Notes under the pieces: generated by a model | What the model was told of the DNA's origin: nothing | Seen by the model: the letters and a program-made list of their open reading frames with translations, nothing else | Database searches by the model: none | In this document: positions 1-6,841 of the stretch, in pieces | How the letters are laid out: every line of letters begins with the position of its first letter | Position numbering within the stretch: the stretch's first letter is position 1 | Translations under genes and position numbers: made by a program | Assembly (NCBI RefSeq): GCF_003957295.1 | Contig: NZ_RQPJ01000003.1 | Coordinates: 1-64,000 of the forward strand | Direction of reading: 5' to 3' | DNA: 64,000 nt | DNA from: Arenibacter aquaticus | GTDB taxonomy: Bacteria; Bacteroidota; Bacteroidia; Flavobacteriales; Flavobacteriaceae

Positions 1-32
1 AAATTAATTTAATCGGAATAAAAGAAAACCAC

Positions 33-94
33 CTACAACAGTATGTATAAAAAATGGCCGTGGGCCACTGTTCATACATCTGTCGTTGGCAAAC
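33..94 (+). repeat. Cassette-boundary (attC-like) site 1
   Basis: A short structured site precedes the first gene. ATGTAT at 43-48 pairs with ATACAT at 74-79, and TGGCC at 55-59 pairs with GGCCA at 63-67, so the single strand folds into one long imperfect hairpin. The right end carries the core GTTGGCAAAC (85-94), which recurs at the next site. At 62 nt it falls in the usual size range of integron attC sites. The left core (around 33-39) belongs to a unit upstream of the window. The attC-like reading is inference from structure. Confidence 0.5.
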
Positions 95-97
95 ATT

Positions 98-535
98 ATG
101 AAATCAGGACTGAATTCCGATTTTTACTATCCAATAATCAAGTTTATCGCCAATTATGGATTGATACTTGGCGGACTTTTTATTCTGTTATTTGGACTGT
201 TAGCAATGAACAAAGCTAAAACTCAAATGGACATAACCAATGAGGGAAGAAAAGTTATGGTTGAAATTATAGAATCTCCTCCGGACTGCGAGCGAATTGG
301 ACGTAGAGGTGGATTTGCAAAACTTAAATTCAATGGTAAGGTTTTTAATAAAAAAACAGGACAAAAATTTTGCAGTTTGGTAGAAGGAAAAAAGAAAATA
401 ACAATGCTAACAAATGCAGAAAAAAGCAAAATAATATTTTTAAACGAATACGAAAAAGAACACAACTGGATAGCTGGAATAGGTCTATGTTTATTCGGAA
501 TAGTCATTGCCTATAAAGGATGTAAACAAAAATAA
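98..535 (+). CDS. Small two-helix membrane protein (cassette gene A)
   Basis: Hypothetical protein of 145 residues. A hydrophobic segment at about residues 18-37 and a second at about 125-141 flank a hydrophilic, lysine-rich middle of roughly 85 residues, so both ends probably sit in the inner membrane with a soluble loop between them. The overall plan resembles DUF3592-type proteins, but I cannot name a family with confidence. The ATG at 98 is preferred to an in-frame TTG at 86, because TTG lies inside the GTTGGCAAAC core of the boundary site. The stop codon at 533-535 abuts the next site, leaving almost no room for anything but the gene. That tight packing is typical of cassette genes. No function is proposed. 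Confidence 0.7.
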   Translation: MKSGLNSDFYYPIIKFIANYGLILGGLFILLFGLLAMNKAKTQMDITNEGRKVMVEIIESPPDCERIGRRGGFAKLKFNGKVFNKKTGQKFCSLVEGKKKITMLTNAEKSKIIFLNEYEKEHNWIAGIGLCLFGIVIAYKGCKQK

Positions 536-536
536 C

Positions 537-742
537 GTTTGCCAACAATACCTATAGCAAATAGGGCATAAAGTGCTATATTTAATGGCTTGGGCGTGTT
601 TACTAAGTCCGCCAAGTCTTTTAGATTTGGCAATTAAAAAAGAAAAAATAATTACAAAACAAAAAGCTCTGGCTAGCAGACAAGACGGAAACGAAAAGTT
701 TCCTTGCCTGCCCTACTTGCCATAGCCGAGACGTTGGCAAAC
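537..742 (+). repeat. Cassette-boundary (attC-like) site 2, long form
   Basis: A 206-nt structured spacer. Its ends are reverse complements: GTTTGCCAAC (537-546) and GTTGGCAAAC (733-742), extended by an imperfect stem reaching about 566 and 711. Two internal hairpins are visible: GCCAAGTC 611-618 with GATTTGGC 624-631 (one G-U pair), and GGAAAC 687-692 with GTTTCC 698-703. The same layout recurs at 1126-1327. It is longer than usual attC sites (about 60-140 nt). Confidence 0.6.
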
Positions 743-759
743 ATTATGAAAAATAGTTA

Positions 760-930
760 ATGAAAAAATATTTGAGAAGCAGAAAAAATATTCCGTATAT
801 CATAATGTTAATAATTGGGATTGGAATTGCGACGTACAAATATGATTTTATTTCAGCCATTATTGGTTTTGGAATTGTTATAATTTTCAGCTTAATTATG
901 GGGTATTTAATAAACAAACTCGTTAAATAA
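760..930 (+). CDS. 56-residue membrane peptide (cassette gene B)
   Basis: A short ORF beginning with Met-Lys-Lys and containing two hydrophobic stretches rich in Ile and Gly, roughly residues 13-21 and 27-48, followed by a basic tail. This suggests a small integral membrane protein. An upstream ATG at 746 sits at the same position relative to the core as the start of gene A, but it meets TAA after four codons, so the start at 760 is used. It is the only plausible coding content between boundary sites 2 and 3. No family is recognised. The alternative is that the unit is non-coding and this ORF is fortuitous; its membrane-like composition and position argue mildly for a gene. Confidence 0.45.
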   Translation: MKKYLRSRKNIPYIIMLIIGIGIATYKYDFISAIIGFGIVIIFSLIMGYLINKLVK

Positions 931-1125
931 TAATTATAAATAGAATTTACAATTCAGCGTAATTGTGTAATTAAGCTAAAACTCAATCTTGAACTGCTCA
1001 TATAATACAAATGGATTTTAGCTCGATACAGAGGGCTACGAAGGGGTACGCAAGACTTTCCTACTCGGACGCACTCAGTACGCAAGTAGAACGCCAGCTT
1101 TTACTCGGACGCAAAATAAAAAACG

Positions 1126-1327
1126 ATTTGCCAACAATGCCTAAACGTAATGCGGACTTTAGGTCAAAACGGAAAGGTCTGTGTATATTTATGAAGTCGC
1201 TAAATCTTATGGATTTAGCTTTGGACAAGAAAAAATAAAACTAAACAATAAGCTTTAGCTTAGTGCGCAGACGGAAACGAAAAGTTTCCTTGCAACCGCA
1301 CTACGCTTAGCCGGAACGTTGTGCTTA
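1126..1327 (+). repeat. Cassette-boundary (attC-like) site 3, long form
   Basis: Second long site, homologous in layout to 537-742. The left core ATTTGCCAAC (1126-1135) matches the right core of site 2; the right core is GTTGTGCTTA (1318-1327). The hairpin GCTAAATC 1199-1206 with GATTTAGC 1212-1219 is perfect and corresponds to a hairpin of different sequence in site 2. GGAAAC 1273-1278 with GTTTCC 1284-1289 is identical to site 2. The subterminal stem pairs about 1142-1155 with about 1298-1309. The sequence just before it (1060-1120) holds two copies of TACTCGGACGC. Confidence 0.6.
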
Positions 1328-1340
1328 ATACTTAAAATAA

Positions 1341-1919
1341 ATGAACGATTCAAATATTCTAGACATACCAAAAATTCATCCTATTATCGAAAGGAAAAGT
1401 GAGGAAATTGGATTTACAATGCCATCCGATTTATATATCGGTACCTTACTGAAAACCCTTATTGCCTCAAAACCAAGAGGAAGATTCCTCGAATTAGGTA
1501 CAGGGATAGGACTTTCACTTTCATGGATGACGGACGGAATGGATATACATTCGAGCATCATTACGCTAGATAATGACAAAAAACTAATAGATATCGCCAA
1601 AGAAAACTTTAAAGACGACGAGCGTGTAAAGTTTGTATGTGCAGATGGAGCGGAATGGATAAAAAATTATGACGGTGATAAATTTGATCTGATTTTTGCA
1701 GATGCATGGCCAGGTAAATATGGAGAGCTAGACGAAACAATTGACCTACTAAAAATAGGTGGATTTTATATTATCGATGACATGACTGCACAACCAAATT
1801 GGCCCGCAGGACATCAAAACAATGTCGACGATTTGATAGAAGATTTGGAAAGTCGAGTAAATCTGACTCTTACCAAAATAAACTGGTCAACTGGACTAAT
1901 AATAGCTGTGAAAAAGTAG
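1341..1919 (+). CDS. Class I SAM-dependent methyltransferase (cassette gene C)
   Basis: 192 residues. The Rossmann-type SAM fold is clear: motif I FLELGTGIG at residues 49-57, acidic motif II ITLDND at 74-79, motif IV-like FDLIFADAWPGKY at about 115-127, and a strand GGFYIIDDM near 140-148. The layout is closest to O-methyltransferases of the catechol/caffeoyl-CoA type, which transfer a methyl group from S-adenosylmethionine to a small molecule; the acceptor cannot be inferred. No signal peptide is present, so it is cytoplasmic. The unit is bounded by GTTGTGCTTA (1318-1327) and its exact reverse complement TAAGCACAAC (1920-1929), which begins at the last base of the stop codon. Start chosen: the first ATG after the core, in frame with motif I. 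Confidence 0.85.
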   Translation: MNDSNILDIPKIHPIIERKSEEIGFTMPSDLYIGTLLKTLIASKPRGRFLELGTGIGLSLSWMTDGMDIHSSIITLDNDKKLIDIAKENFKDDERVKFVCADGAEWIKNYDGDKFDLIFADAWPGKYGELDETIDLLKIGGFYIIDDMTAQPNWPAGHQNNVDDLIEDLESRVNLTLTKINWSTGLIIAVKK

Positions 1920-2056
1920 TAAGCACAACAGGGGCTATAATTCAGTCTTGCATTCTTCAAAAGAGAAAATTCATTACTTTTAATCTGGCACGATTTCATT
2001 ACCGGAAAATCCCAAGGGATTTCCCAGACCGAAATCATAGCCTTAACGTTGGCATT
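1920..2056 (+). repeat. Cassette-boundary (attC-like) site 4
   Basis: A site of about 138 nt between the methyltransferase and the next gene. Left core TAAGCACAAC (1920-1929); right core GTTGGCATTA begins at 2048. The subterminal segments GGCTATAATT (about 1934-1943) and its near complement at about 2031-2042 form the outer stem. An internal hairpin AAATCCC 2007-2013 with GGGATTT 2016-2022 is perfect. This hairpin occupies the place of the GGAAAC hairpin in sites 2 and 3 but differs in sequence. Confidence 0.55.
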
Positions 2057-2716
2057 ATGAAAAAACTATTCGCCATACTAATTTTCTTTTCCACAAGTGT
2101 AGCAAAGGCGGATTTTGTGCCTATTGACTTTATTTCTCTGATTCATAGAGCGGACAAAATTGCTTATGGAGAAATAATTTGTGTGGACGAAAATGTGTTT
2201 GAATTAATGGTCGGTAGAAGTCTTACTTCAAAGGACAAGGTCATTATCATTAATAGATTTGAGGACTGGACTTGCGCTGTGAGATGGTCGGACTATTTTG
2301 TTGGACAAAAAATCATGGTTTTCTTAAGTAATGATAAAGATGGGCTTCATCCTATTGGTTCGGGAAACGAAGGGGAACTACCAATTTTGGAAAATAAGGT
2401 ATATCCGAGCTTAATGTCATGGCATTTTGACTACGGAGCTATAAAAAAAATTAAGCCGCTACCAGAATATAAAAAATTTGACTCAGAATTATATACAGGG
2501 ATTGAATTGGAATTGGATTTTCTGTGGGAATATGTCAAAACGATTAGAGAATGTTTCAAATCCGAGTTGACGGATTTTTCAAGAGTAAAATCAGCAGAAT
2601 GGACTTGTTCTCCAGAAAAAGCGGAGAAATTGAAAAACTCGAACAAACTTTATGCCCAGACCTTTAAAAGATTAATAAAAGATGCCAATCGAGTAGACGG
2701 GTCCGCCCCTAAGTAG
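2057..2716 (+). CDS. Secreted protein of unknown function (cassette gene D), C-terminus altered by intron
   Basis: 219 residues as read. Residues 1-18 form a clear signal peptide (MKKLFAILIFFSTSVAKA) with an Ala-x-Ala type cleavage region, so the mature protein is periplasmic or exported. The mature part is mixed alpha/beta with several Trp-Cys pairs (for example DWTC and EWTC), suggesting a disulfide. No family recognised. The start at 2057 follows the GTTGGCA core and gives the signal peptide; longer reading frames through the methyltransferase overlap are rejected. The last nine or so codons (from 2688) lie within the inserted group II intron. Without the intron the frame would continue Asn-Asn-Thr-Tyr-Lys and stop at about 3420, so the native tail differs only slightly. 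Confidence 0.65.
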   Translation: MKKLFAILIFFSTSVAKADFVPIDFISLIHRADKIAYGEIICVDENVFELMVGRSLTSKDKVIIINRFEDWTCAVRWSDYFVGQKIMVFLSNDKDGLHPIGSGNEGELPILENKVYPSLMSWHFDYGAIKKIKPLPEYKKFDSELYTGIELELDFLWEYVKTIRECFKSELTDFSRVKSAEWTCSPEKAEKLKNSNKLYAQTFKRLIKDANRVDGSAPK

Positions 2717-3388
2717 GAACGGAGTGCACCCCTCACACCACCGTACGTACGGGTCTCGTATACGGCGGTTCGCAATCCATCTTTTCAATCGCTCTTTACA
2801 CCAATCGAAACTATTCTGTACTTTATGAATAGGCTACATATTTTCTTGGGAGTCGGTCACCCAAATAACGAAAATCAATGCTCCCGTTCTAATTTCCAAA
2901 AGGCTTACGTTCAGTCCTTCCTCATTTGTGAGACCTATGCAGTTTTCTGCAACTTGTTTCCAATGAGTACTACGACGTCAGCTGACTTCTCCATTTAGCT
3001 ACACGTAACTTTGGAGACCTCCCCAGGTAATGACATCTTTCCTGCCACGCCAAAAAGCGTGGTTTCCCTCGATTCCTGCCAGATCTACTGCTTCGGCATT
3101 CACTTAAAAGTGTTTCGGACTTTACAATGATGTGCTTGCTCATCCATCCTAACAGCCTCATATCTGGTTCCTGTTCGTCGGTACCGAGTTTTGTAGTCCT
3201 GCTTCCTTCAGTCCTAGTTTCGCAACTAGCAACCTTGCAGCTTACTAATGGTTCAAAGAGCCTGTCCTGAGCGAAGACGAAGGGTTACCCCTGCCCACAA
3301 GGGACCTGCCTGTCCGTCAGGCCGGCTTGCACCCTCTAGATTAATTATCTACTTTGCAGTAGATAAAAGATGCCCATGCTGGGCACAT
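2688..3388 (-). mobile_element. ORF-less group II intron inserted in boundary site 5
   Basis: Read on the minus strand, the segment starts AUGUGCCC (3388-3381), close to the GUGYG start of group II introns, and has the early domain I element CCCAGCAUGGGC. Near the 3' end a 33-nt domain V-like hairpin (2769-2737) has a 9-bp stem, a 2-nt bulge and an inner 4-bp stem. Its catalytic triad position reads CGC, as known for class C introns. A domain VI-like stem follows and the intron ends in ...CUCGAU. About 700 nt long, with no reverse transcriptase frame. Removing it joins GATGCCA to ACTGTACC and restores a boundary-site core. The exact ends are inferred. A short stretch at 3255-3325 resembles dispersed REP-like repeats carried inside domain I. 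Confidence 0.65.
2737..2769 (-). ncRNA. Group II intron domain V hairpin
   Basis: The 5' arm ACCGCCGUA pairs with the 3' arm UACGGUGGU over nine base pairs, followed by a 2-nt CG bulge on the 3' side, an inner UACG/CGUA stem and a 5-nt loop. This is the most conserved part of group II introns and the best evidence for the element. Domain VI follows at about 2735-2690 with a CCGUUCC/GGGGCGG stem. Confidence 0.65.
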
Positions 3389-3579
3389 ACTGTACCTATA
3401 AGCAAGGCGGGATTATGGGTTAACATTAAAGTTTTGTCTATATTTATGAAGAGCAATACCTTTTCAGTTTTGCCCAGAGATTAAAAAATAACCAAACCCT
3501 CAAAGCTTTTGCTTGGTGTGTGGCGAAAATTCAAGTGTAGGTCCGCTCCCGCACTACTCATAGCCTGGGCATTGTAAAC
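3389..3579 (+). repeat. Right part of boundary site 5 (attC-like), interrupted by intron
   Basis: Continuation of the site whose first seven bases, GATGCCA, lie at 2681-2687 across the intron. It shares with site 3 the string TATATTTATGAAG (3439-3451), a hairpin at the same place (GCAATAC 3453-3459 with GTTTTGC 3467-3473, one mismatch), and subterminal arms CTATAAGCAAGGCGGGA and its near complement around 3548-3563. The right core is weak, ATTGTAAAC at 3571-3579. The GGAAAC hairpin is not conserved here. Confidence 0.5.
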
Positions 3580-3630
3580 ATTTGACGCATCCAAATGGAA
3601 AAATTCGCATCTACTTTATAAATAAATGTC

Positions 3631-4443
3631 ATGAAAAAAATATTAATATTCACTTTAATTGGATTTGCTTTTTTGGGTTGTAATTCTGAAAATGGTGATG
3701 TTATAAATGATACCGATTATGCCGAATATATAATTGAGAACTCTATCGATACAGTAATAAATTTTATGGCAGAAGAAATATATACAACTAACGAAGCTCA
3801 AGAGCCTGTTTTAAAATTAAAACTAATTACCTCCGAAATATTCCCTTGTATCAACTACGGGTTGGCAACAACTGAATTTACAAATGACAATGAACTTATT
3901 GTAAGATTTGAACAGATAATTGAACCCGAATTGTGTTTAACTGCAATCGGACCTGCAACATCCTATATTGAATTACCTGAAAACATAAATAAAATAACCT
4001 TTTTAAATGGAAGTGTAATTGACAAGTATTATATAGACATTAATCAACAAAAAATATCTTTAACACTTATCGAAAACAACTTCACAACCTCGTTGTTCAA
4101 CAAAACTTTTAGAATTCCTAAAAATTCATTTGCATATGTTTGTGGAACTAATACAACTAATACAAACATCTACACAGATTTTTCAGAGATAATAGAGCAA
4201 AATCCTGACTTCATAGAATTTGATTTTGAAGGAGAAGGGAGAATACCTTATCCAGAAACAACTGATGGAAATTGGGTCAATCATCCCTCAAAATATTATA
4301 AGTACACAAATTCATTAGAATTTAACAATTTAGCTAACGTAATGAATGAATATTCTTCTGAAAACATCGAAGAAGATTCTGGAGTCACTATTTCAATAAT
4401 TAGTTGGAATAACGTCAAATTCTATAGTTGGCTTGAAAATTGA
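3631..4443 (+). CDS. Hypothetical lipoprotein (cassette gene E)
   Basis: 270 residues. An N-terminal lipoprotein signal (MKKILIFTLIGFAFLGC, lipid-anchored Cys 17) is followed by an acidic, Asn- and Ser-rich linker, the usual pattern of Bacteroidota lipoproteins exported to the outer-membrane surface. The rest is mostly predicted beta strand with several isolated cysteines (in FPCINYG, ELCLT and YVCGT). No family recognised. Codon use is strongly AT-biased like the other cassette genes. It lies 50 bp downstream of the right core of boundary site 5. The expected complementary core GTTTACAAT after its stop is not found, so the right boundary of this unit is damaged or different. Start chosen from the signal sequence. 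Confidence 0.7.
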   Translation: MKKILIFTLIGFAFLGCNSENGDVINDTDYAEYIIENSIDTVINFMAEEIYTTNEAQEPVLKLKLITSEIFPCINYGLATTEFTNDNELIVRFEQIIEPELCLTAIGPATSYIELPENINKITFLNGSVIDKYYIDINQQKISLTLIENNFTTSLFNKTFRIPKNSFAYVCGTNTTNTNIYTDFSEIIEQNPDFIEFDFEGEGRIPYPETTDGNWVNHPSKYYKYTNSLEFNNLANVMNEYSSENIEEDSGVTISIISWNNVKFYSWLEN

Positions 4444-4448
4444 AAAAC

Positions 4449-4530
4449 TATGCCTAGTCGAGTAGGTAAAAGGGAGTCTCACGTCTAAACCACCTCACAC
4501 CTCCACCTCAGGTCGAGGTAGTGAGCAGTA
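4449..4530 (-). mobile_element. Possible 3' remnant of a second group II intron
   Basis: Just after gene E the plus strand reads GCCTA then TCGAGTAG (4459-4466), about 35 nt later CTCACAC (4494-4500). The intron at 2688 has the same succession (GCCAA, TCGAGTAG, CTCACAC 43 nt apart). On the minus strand this corresponds to the 3' end and domain VI of a related intron. The following segment forms only a reduced hairpin (CCTC/GAGG) where domain V should be. No 5' end found. Weak. Confidence 0.3.
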
Positions 4531-4935
4531 CGTTGACTATTCAATATAATGTAATTCATAATAGTTTTACCGTATTCCGGAAAATAATCAAGGCGGATCC
4601 GATCTTACGATACGATAACTACACCCATCCAAGTGGGGAGCGATAATTTATGTTAAGAGTATAGGATCAAGTGTATTGGCCATATCTTATCGCGATTTTG
4701 CAATCGAATATTACTTTATCTTTCGAAGTGGTACAAATCCAATCATTATATGTTCAACGATCAGCCAGAAATAGCTTAATTTGTGGCTATTTCGGAGTGA
4801 TGGTGCCACATGTTTCGGTCAAACAGTGCCACTTTGATAGATATTGCCATGATATAAAAATTATTGTTAATCTATTTTTGAACTCCCTTTTCTCATCGAC
4901 TCGCCTTTTAAATCGATCCTGTGAGTGGATACATT
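4531..4935. other. Non-coding stretch, no gene recognised
   Basis: About 400 bases with no convincing coding frame. It contains phrases such as GTGCCACATG and AGTGCCACTTTG near 4806-4835 that recall ends of IS21-family elements in Bacteroidota, but no transposase remains. A 94-residue open frame here (4671-4955) has no recognisable features and runs into the repeats below. Confidence 0.35.
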
Positions 4936-5036
4936 GGAGCATGCTGACCCCCTAAGAAAAAGAAGATAGCCGAATTTTTTAAATTATTCCGGAGCATGTT
5001 GACTCCTCAGGATGATTTATTTGGGAGCATGCTGGA
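4936..5036 (+). repeat. Three spaced GGAGCATG repeats, IS21-like end remnant
   Basis: GGAGCATGCTGA at 4936-4947, GGAGCATGTTGA at 4991-5002 and GGAGCATGCTGGA at 5024-5036 are direct repeats spaced 55 and 33 nt. Multiple spaced terminal repeats of this kind are a known feature of IS21-family ends, where the transposase binds. No istA/istB genes are present, so this is at most a relic. The family attribution is inference. Confidence 0.35.
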
Positions 5037-5310
5037 CTAAATCTGCGCTTTTTCTACCTCCAAATCCCCAATCCGCTCGCATTCAATTGTTAATAACTCT
5101 GTTTTTTCCCTTCAAATCATCAAGGAAAGTACAATGCAGATTGGTGTATTTCAATTTTCTATAATATCAAATAATACCAAATGATATTGCTTATTATATC
5201 ATCCAACACAATGCACTGTACATCAATTCATTGTGAATAAATATTTAGATTTACCAGCACTTTCAACCCACCTATTTTCTACTTTTATTTCAACAAACCT
5301 ATAGAAGGTA
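5037..5310. other. AT-rich spacer before mobilizable module
   Basis: No gene seen. An imperfect inverted repeat around 5165-5200 (AATATCA with TGATATT) is the only structure. This is where an integrase gene or attachment site would be expected for an integrating mobilizable element, and neither is recognised. Confidence 0.3.
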
Positions 5311-5328
5311 AACAAAAGCGCTTTTGTT
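5311..5328. promoter_or_regulatory. Perfect 18-bp palindrome, candidate operator
   Basis: AACAAAAGCGCTTTTGTT is a perfect palindrome ending 27 bp before the start codon at 5356. Its position between the presumed promoter and the HTH gene suggests a dimeric repressor site, perhaps autoregulatory. No protein can be assigned. Confidence 0.4.
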
Positions 5329-5355
5329 CATTTATTAATCTTAAAAGAGAACCAA

Positions 5356-5643
5356 ATGGACACTATTTTAATTTTTGATCGTTTAGATCGCCTTGAAAAA
5401 CTGTTAACGGCTCACAAAGAAGTCTTAACTTTTGAAGAAGCCTGTGACTACACAGGAATATCGAAGAGCTACCTTTACAAATTGACCTCTTCTGGAAACA
5501 TCCCGCACTCCAAACCCAATGGAAAAATGATTTTCTTTGAAAAGAAGAAGCTGAACGGTTGGCTCCTACAGAACAATAGGAAATCAAAGTCCGATCTCGA
5601 AAATGAAGCGTTGAGACACACCCTTAAAAATCGACGACCATGA
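5356..5643 (+). CDS. Helix-turn-helix excisionase-family protein
   Basis: 95 residues with a winged HTH of the HTH_17/excisionase type at about residues 24-72: FEEACDYTGISKSYLYKLTSSGNIP, then a basic wing and a FEKKKLNGWL helix. Proteins of this shape precede the replication genes of many Bacteroidota mobilizable elements and act as excisionase-like or regulatory DNA-binding proteins. Its stop overlaps the next start by ATGA, so the two are co-translated. A perfect palindrome lies just upstream. Start chosen from the ATG preceded by the purine-rich AAAAGAGAACC. The DNA-binding fold is well supported; the role is inferred from context. Confidence 0.75.
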   Translation: MDTILIFDRLDRLEKLLTAHKEVLTFEEACDYTGISKSYLYKLTSSGNIPHSKPNGKMIFFEKKKLNGWLLQNNRKSKSDLENEALRHTLKNRRP

Positions 5644-6833
5644 TAGGCGATACACCTAGGGGGCAGCTTTACAAGGTAAAGGAGGCCAAAAAAAAGACCA
5701 TCTATGACTATACGATAGAATACCTGGAGGGGAAGTACACTATCATGTACAACGAGATATCCCATGATTTCCAGATATCGTTCAAACATTCCAGGGAATG
5801 GTCCTACCTGAACCTTAATTCCCTGATCATAGAACTGGCAAAGGCGGGTATCGATATCAGTACGGGGAAGCTGGAGATACTGATCCGATCGGAACTCATT
5901 CCAAAATACAATCCGATCAGGGCGTATTTTGAATCCCTCCCAAAATGGGACGGGGAAGACCACATTTTGAAGCTCGCATCCTATGTGCCAACCTATGATG
6001 ACGGTGCCTTTGTCTACCACCTCAAAAAATGGTTGGTCCGGGCCATAAAATGCGCCCTGGAACCGGCCTATTTCAACAAACAGGCTCTCATTATCAGCCA
6101 CAGGGGGCAGAGCTCGGGAAAATCTACTTGGTGCCGGTTTATCTGTCCACCGGAACTCTCCGATTATATGGCAGAGGACATCAGCAACGATAAGGATGCC
6201 CGCATCCAGTTGTGCCGTAACTTTCTGTACAATCTGGATGAACTGGCCGTACTGACAAAAAAGGATGTAAATGCCCTAAAAGCATTTTTCTCCAAGACCT
6301 TTATCAATGAACGCTTGCCCTATGACCGGAAGAACACTACCCTCCCCAGGATCTGCTCCTTTTTGGGCTCTACCAACATGTCCTCCTTTTTGAACGACGA
6401 GACGGGATCGGTACGGTGGCTTTGCTTCGAACTCAAGGACAAGATAGATTTCTCCTATTCCAAGGAAATGGAGATCAAGGATGTATGGATCCAGGCCTAC
6501 TATCTCGCCTATCATGACCCTTCATTCAATCCAGAGCTCACCCTGACCGATATTTTGGAGAACGAGGAGCGCAATAAGAAATATACCAAATTGACCACCG
6601 AAGAGGAACTGGTCTCCAAATACTTTGAAAAATCCAACGACATGGCTGATTTTGTCACGGCTTCGGACGTACTGGTAAAGCTAAGGCATCTCAACATGAG
6701 ACTAAACCAGATCAATCTTGGGCGGGCACTGTCCGGATTTAACTTCCAAAGGGTAAAACATCCCAAGCGGCAGGTATACGGATATCTGGCAAAAGCTGTG
6801 TTTACCAACAGTCCTTTGGAGATGGAAGTATAG
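5640..6833 (+). CDS. VapE/VirE-type superfamily 3 helicase (replication protein)
   Basis: 397 residues. The central P-loop ATPase has Walker A GQSSGKST at 156-163, an acidic Walker B-like FLYNLDEL at 195-202, motif C GSTNMSSFL at 243-251 and the downstream arginine GSVRW at 256-260. This is the VapE/VirE family found in mobile elements, where it works with a TOPRIM primase to start element replication. The N-terminal 100 residues precede the ATPase, including NPIRAYFESLPKWDG typical of the family, and a C-terminal winged-helix-like tail follows. It overlaps the HTH gene by 4 bp and is followed by the iteron-like spacer and the primase gene, consistent with a replication module. Confidence 0.8.
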   Translation: MIGDTPRGQLYKVKEAKKKTIYDYTIEYLEGKYTIMYNEISHDFQISFKHSREWSYLNLNSLIIELAKAGIDISTGKLEILIRSELIPKYNPIRAYFESLPKWDGEDHILKLASYVPTYDDGAFVYHLKKWLVRAIKCALEPAYFNKQALIISHRGQSSGKSTWCRFICPPELSDYMAEDISNDKDARIQLCRNFLYNLDELAVLTKKDVNALKAFFSKTFINERLPYDRKNTTLPRICSFLGSTNMSSFLNDETGSVRWLCFELKDKIDFSYSKEMEIKDVWIQAYYLAYHDPSFNPELTLTDILENEERNKKYTKLTTEEELVSKYFEKSNDMADFVTASDVLVKLRHLNMRLNQINLGRALSGFNFQRVKHPKRQVYGYLAKAVFTNSPLEMEV

Positions 6834-6841
6834 AAAAAGTG

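Noticed and set aside
1011..1238. 75-residue open frame over boundary site 3
   Set aside because: It runs through the left half of a structured repeat and has no protein-like composition; its codons coincide with hairpin arms.
1799..2056. N-terminal extension of the secreted protein overlapping the methyltransferase
   Set aside because: It overlaps a well-supported gene in another frame and hides a clear signal peptide that starts at 2057.
2970..3161. 63-residue minus-strand frame inside the intron
   Set aside because: Too short and without reverse transcriptase motifs; best read as intron RNA structure.
3248..3484. 78-residue open frame on the plus strand after gene D
   Set aside because: It covers domain I of the antisense intron and REP-like sequence; not a gene.
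4671..4955. 94-residue open frame
   Set aside because: No motif, lies in the suspected IS-end region and ends in the repeats.
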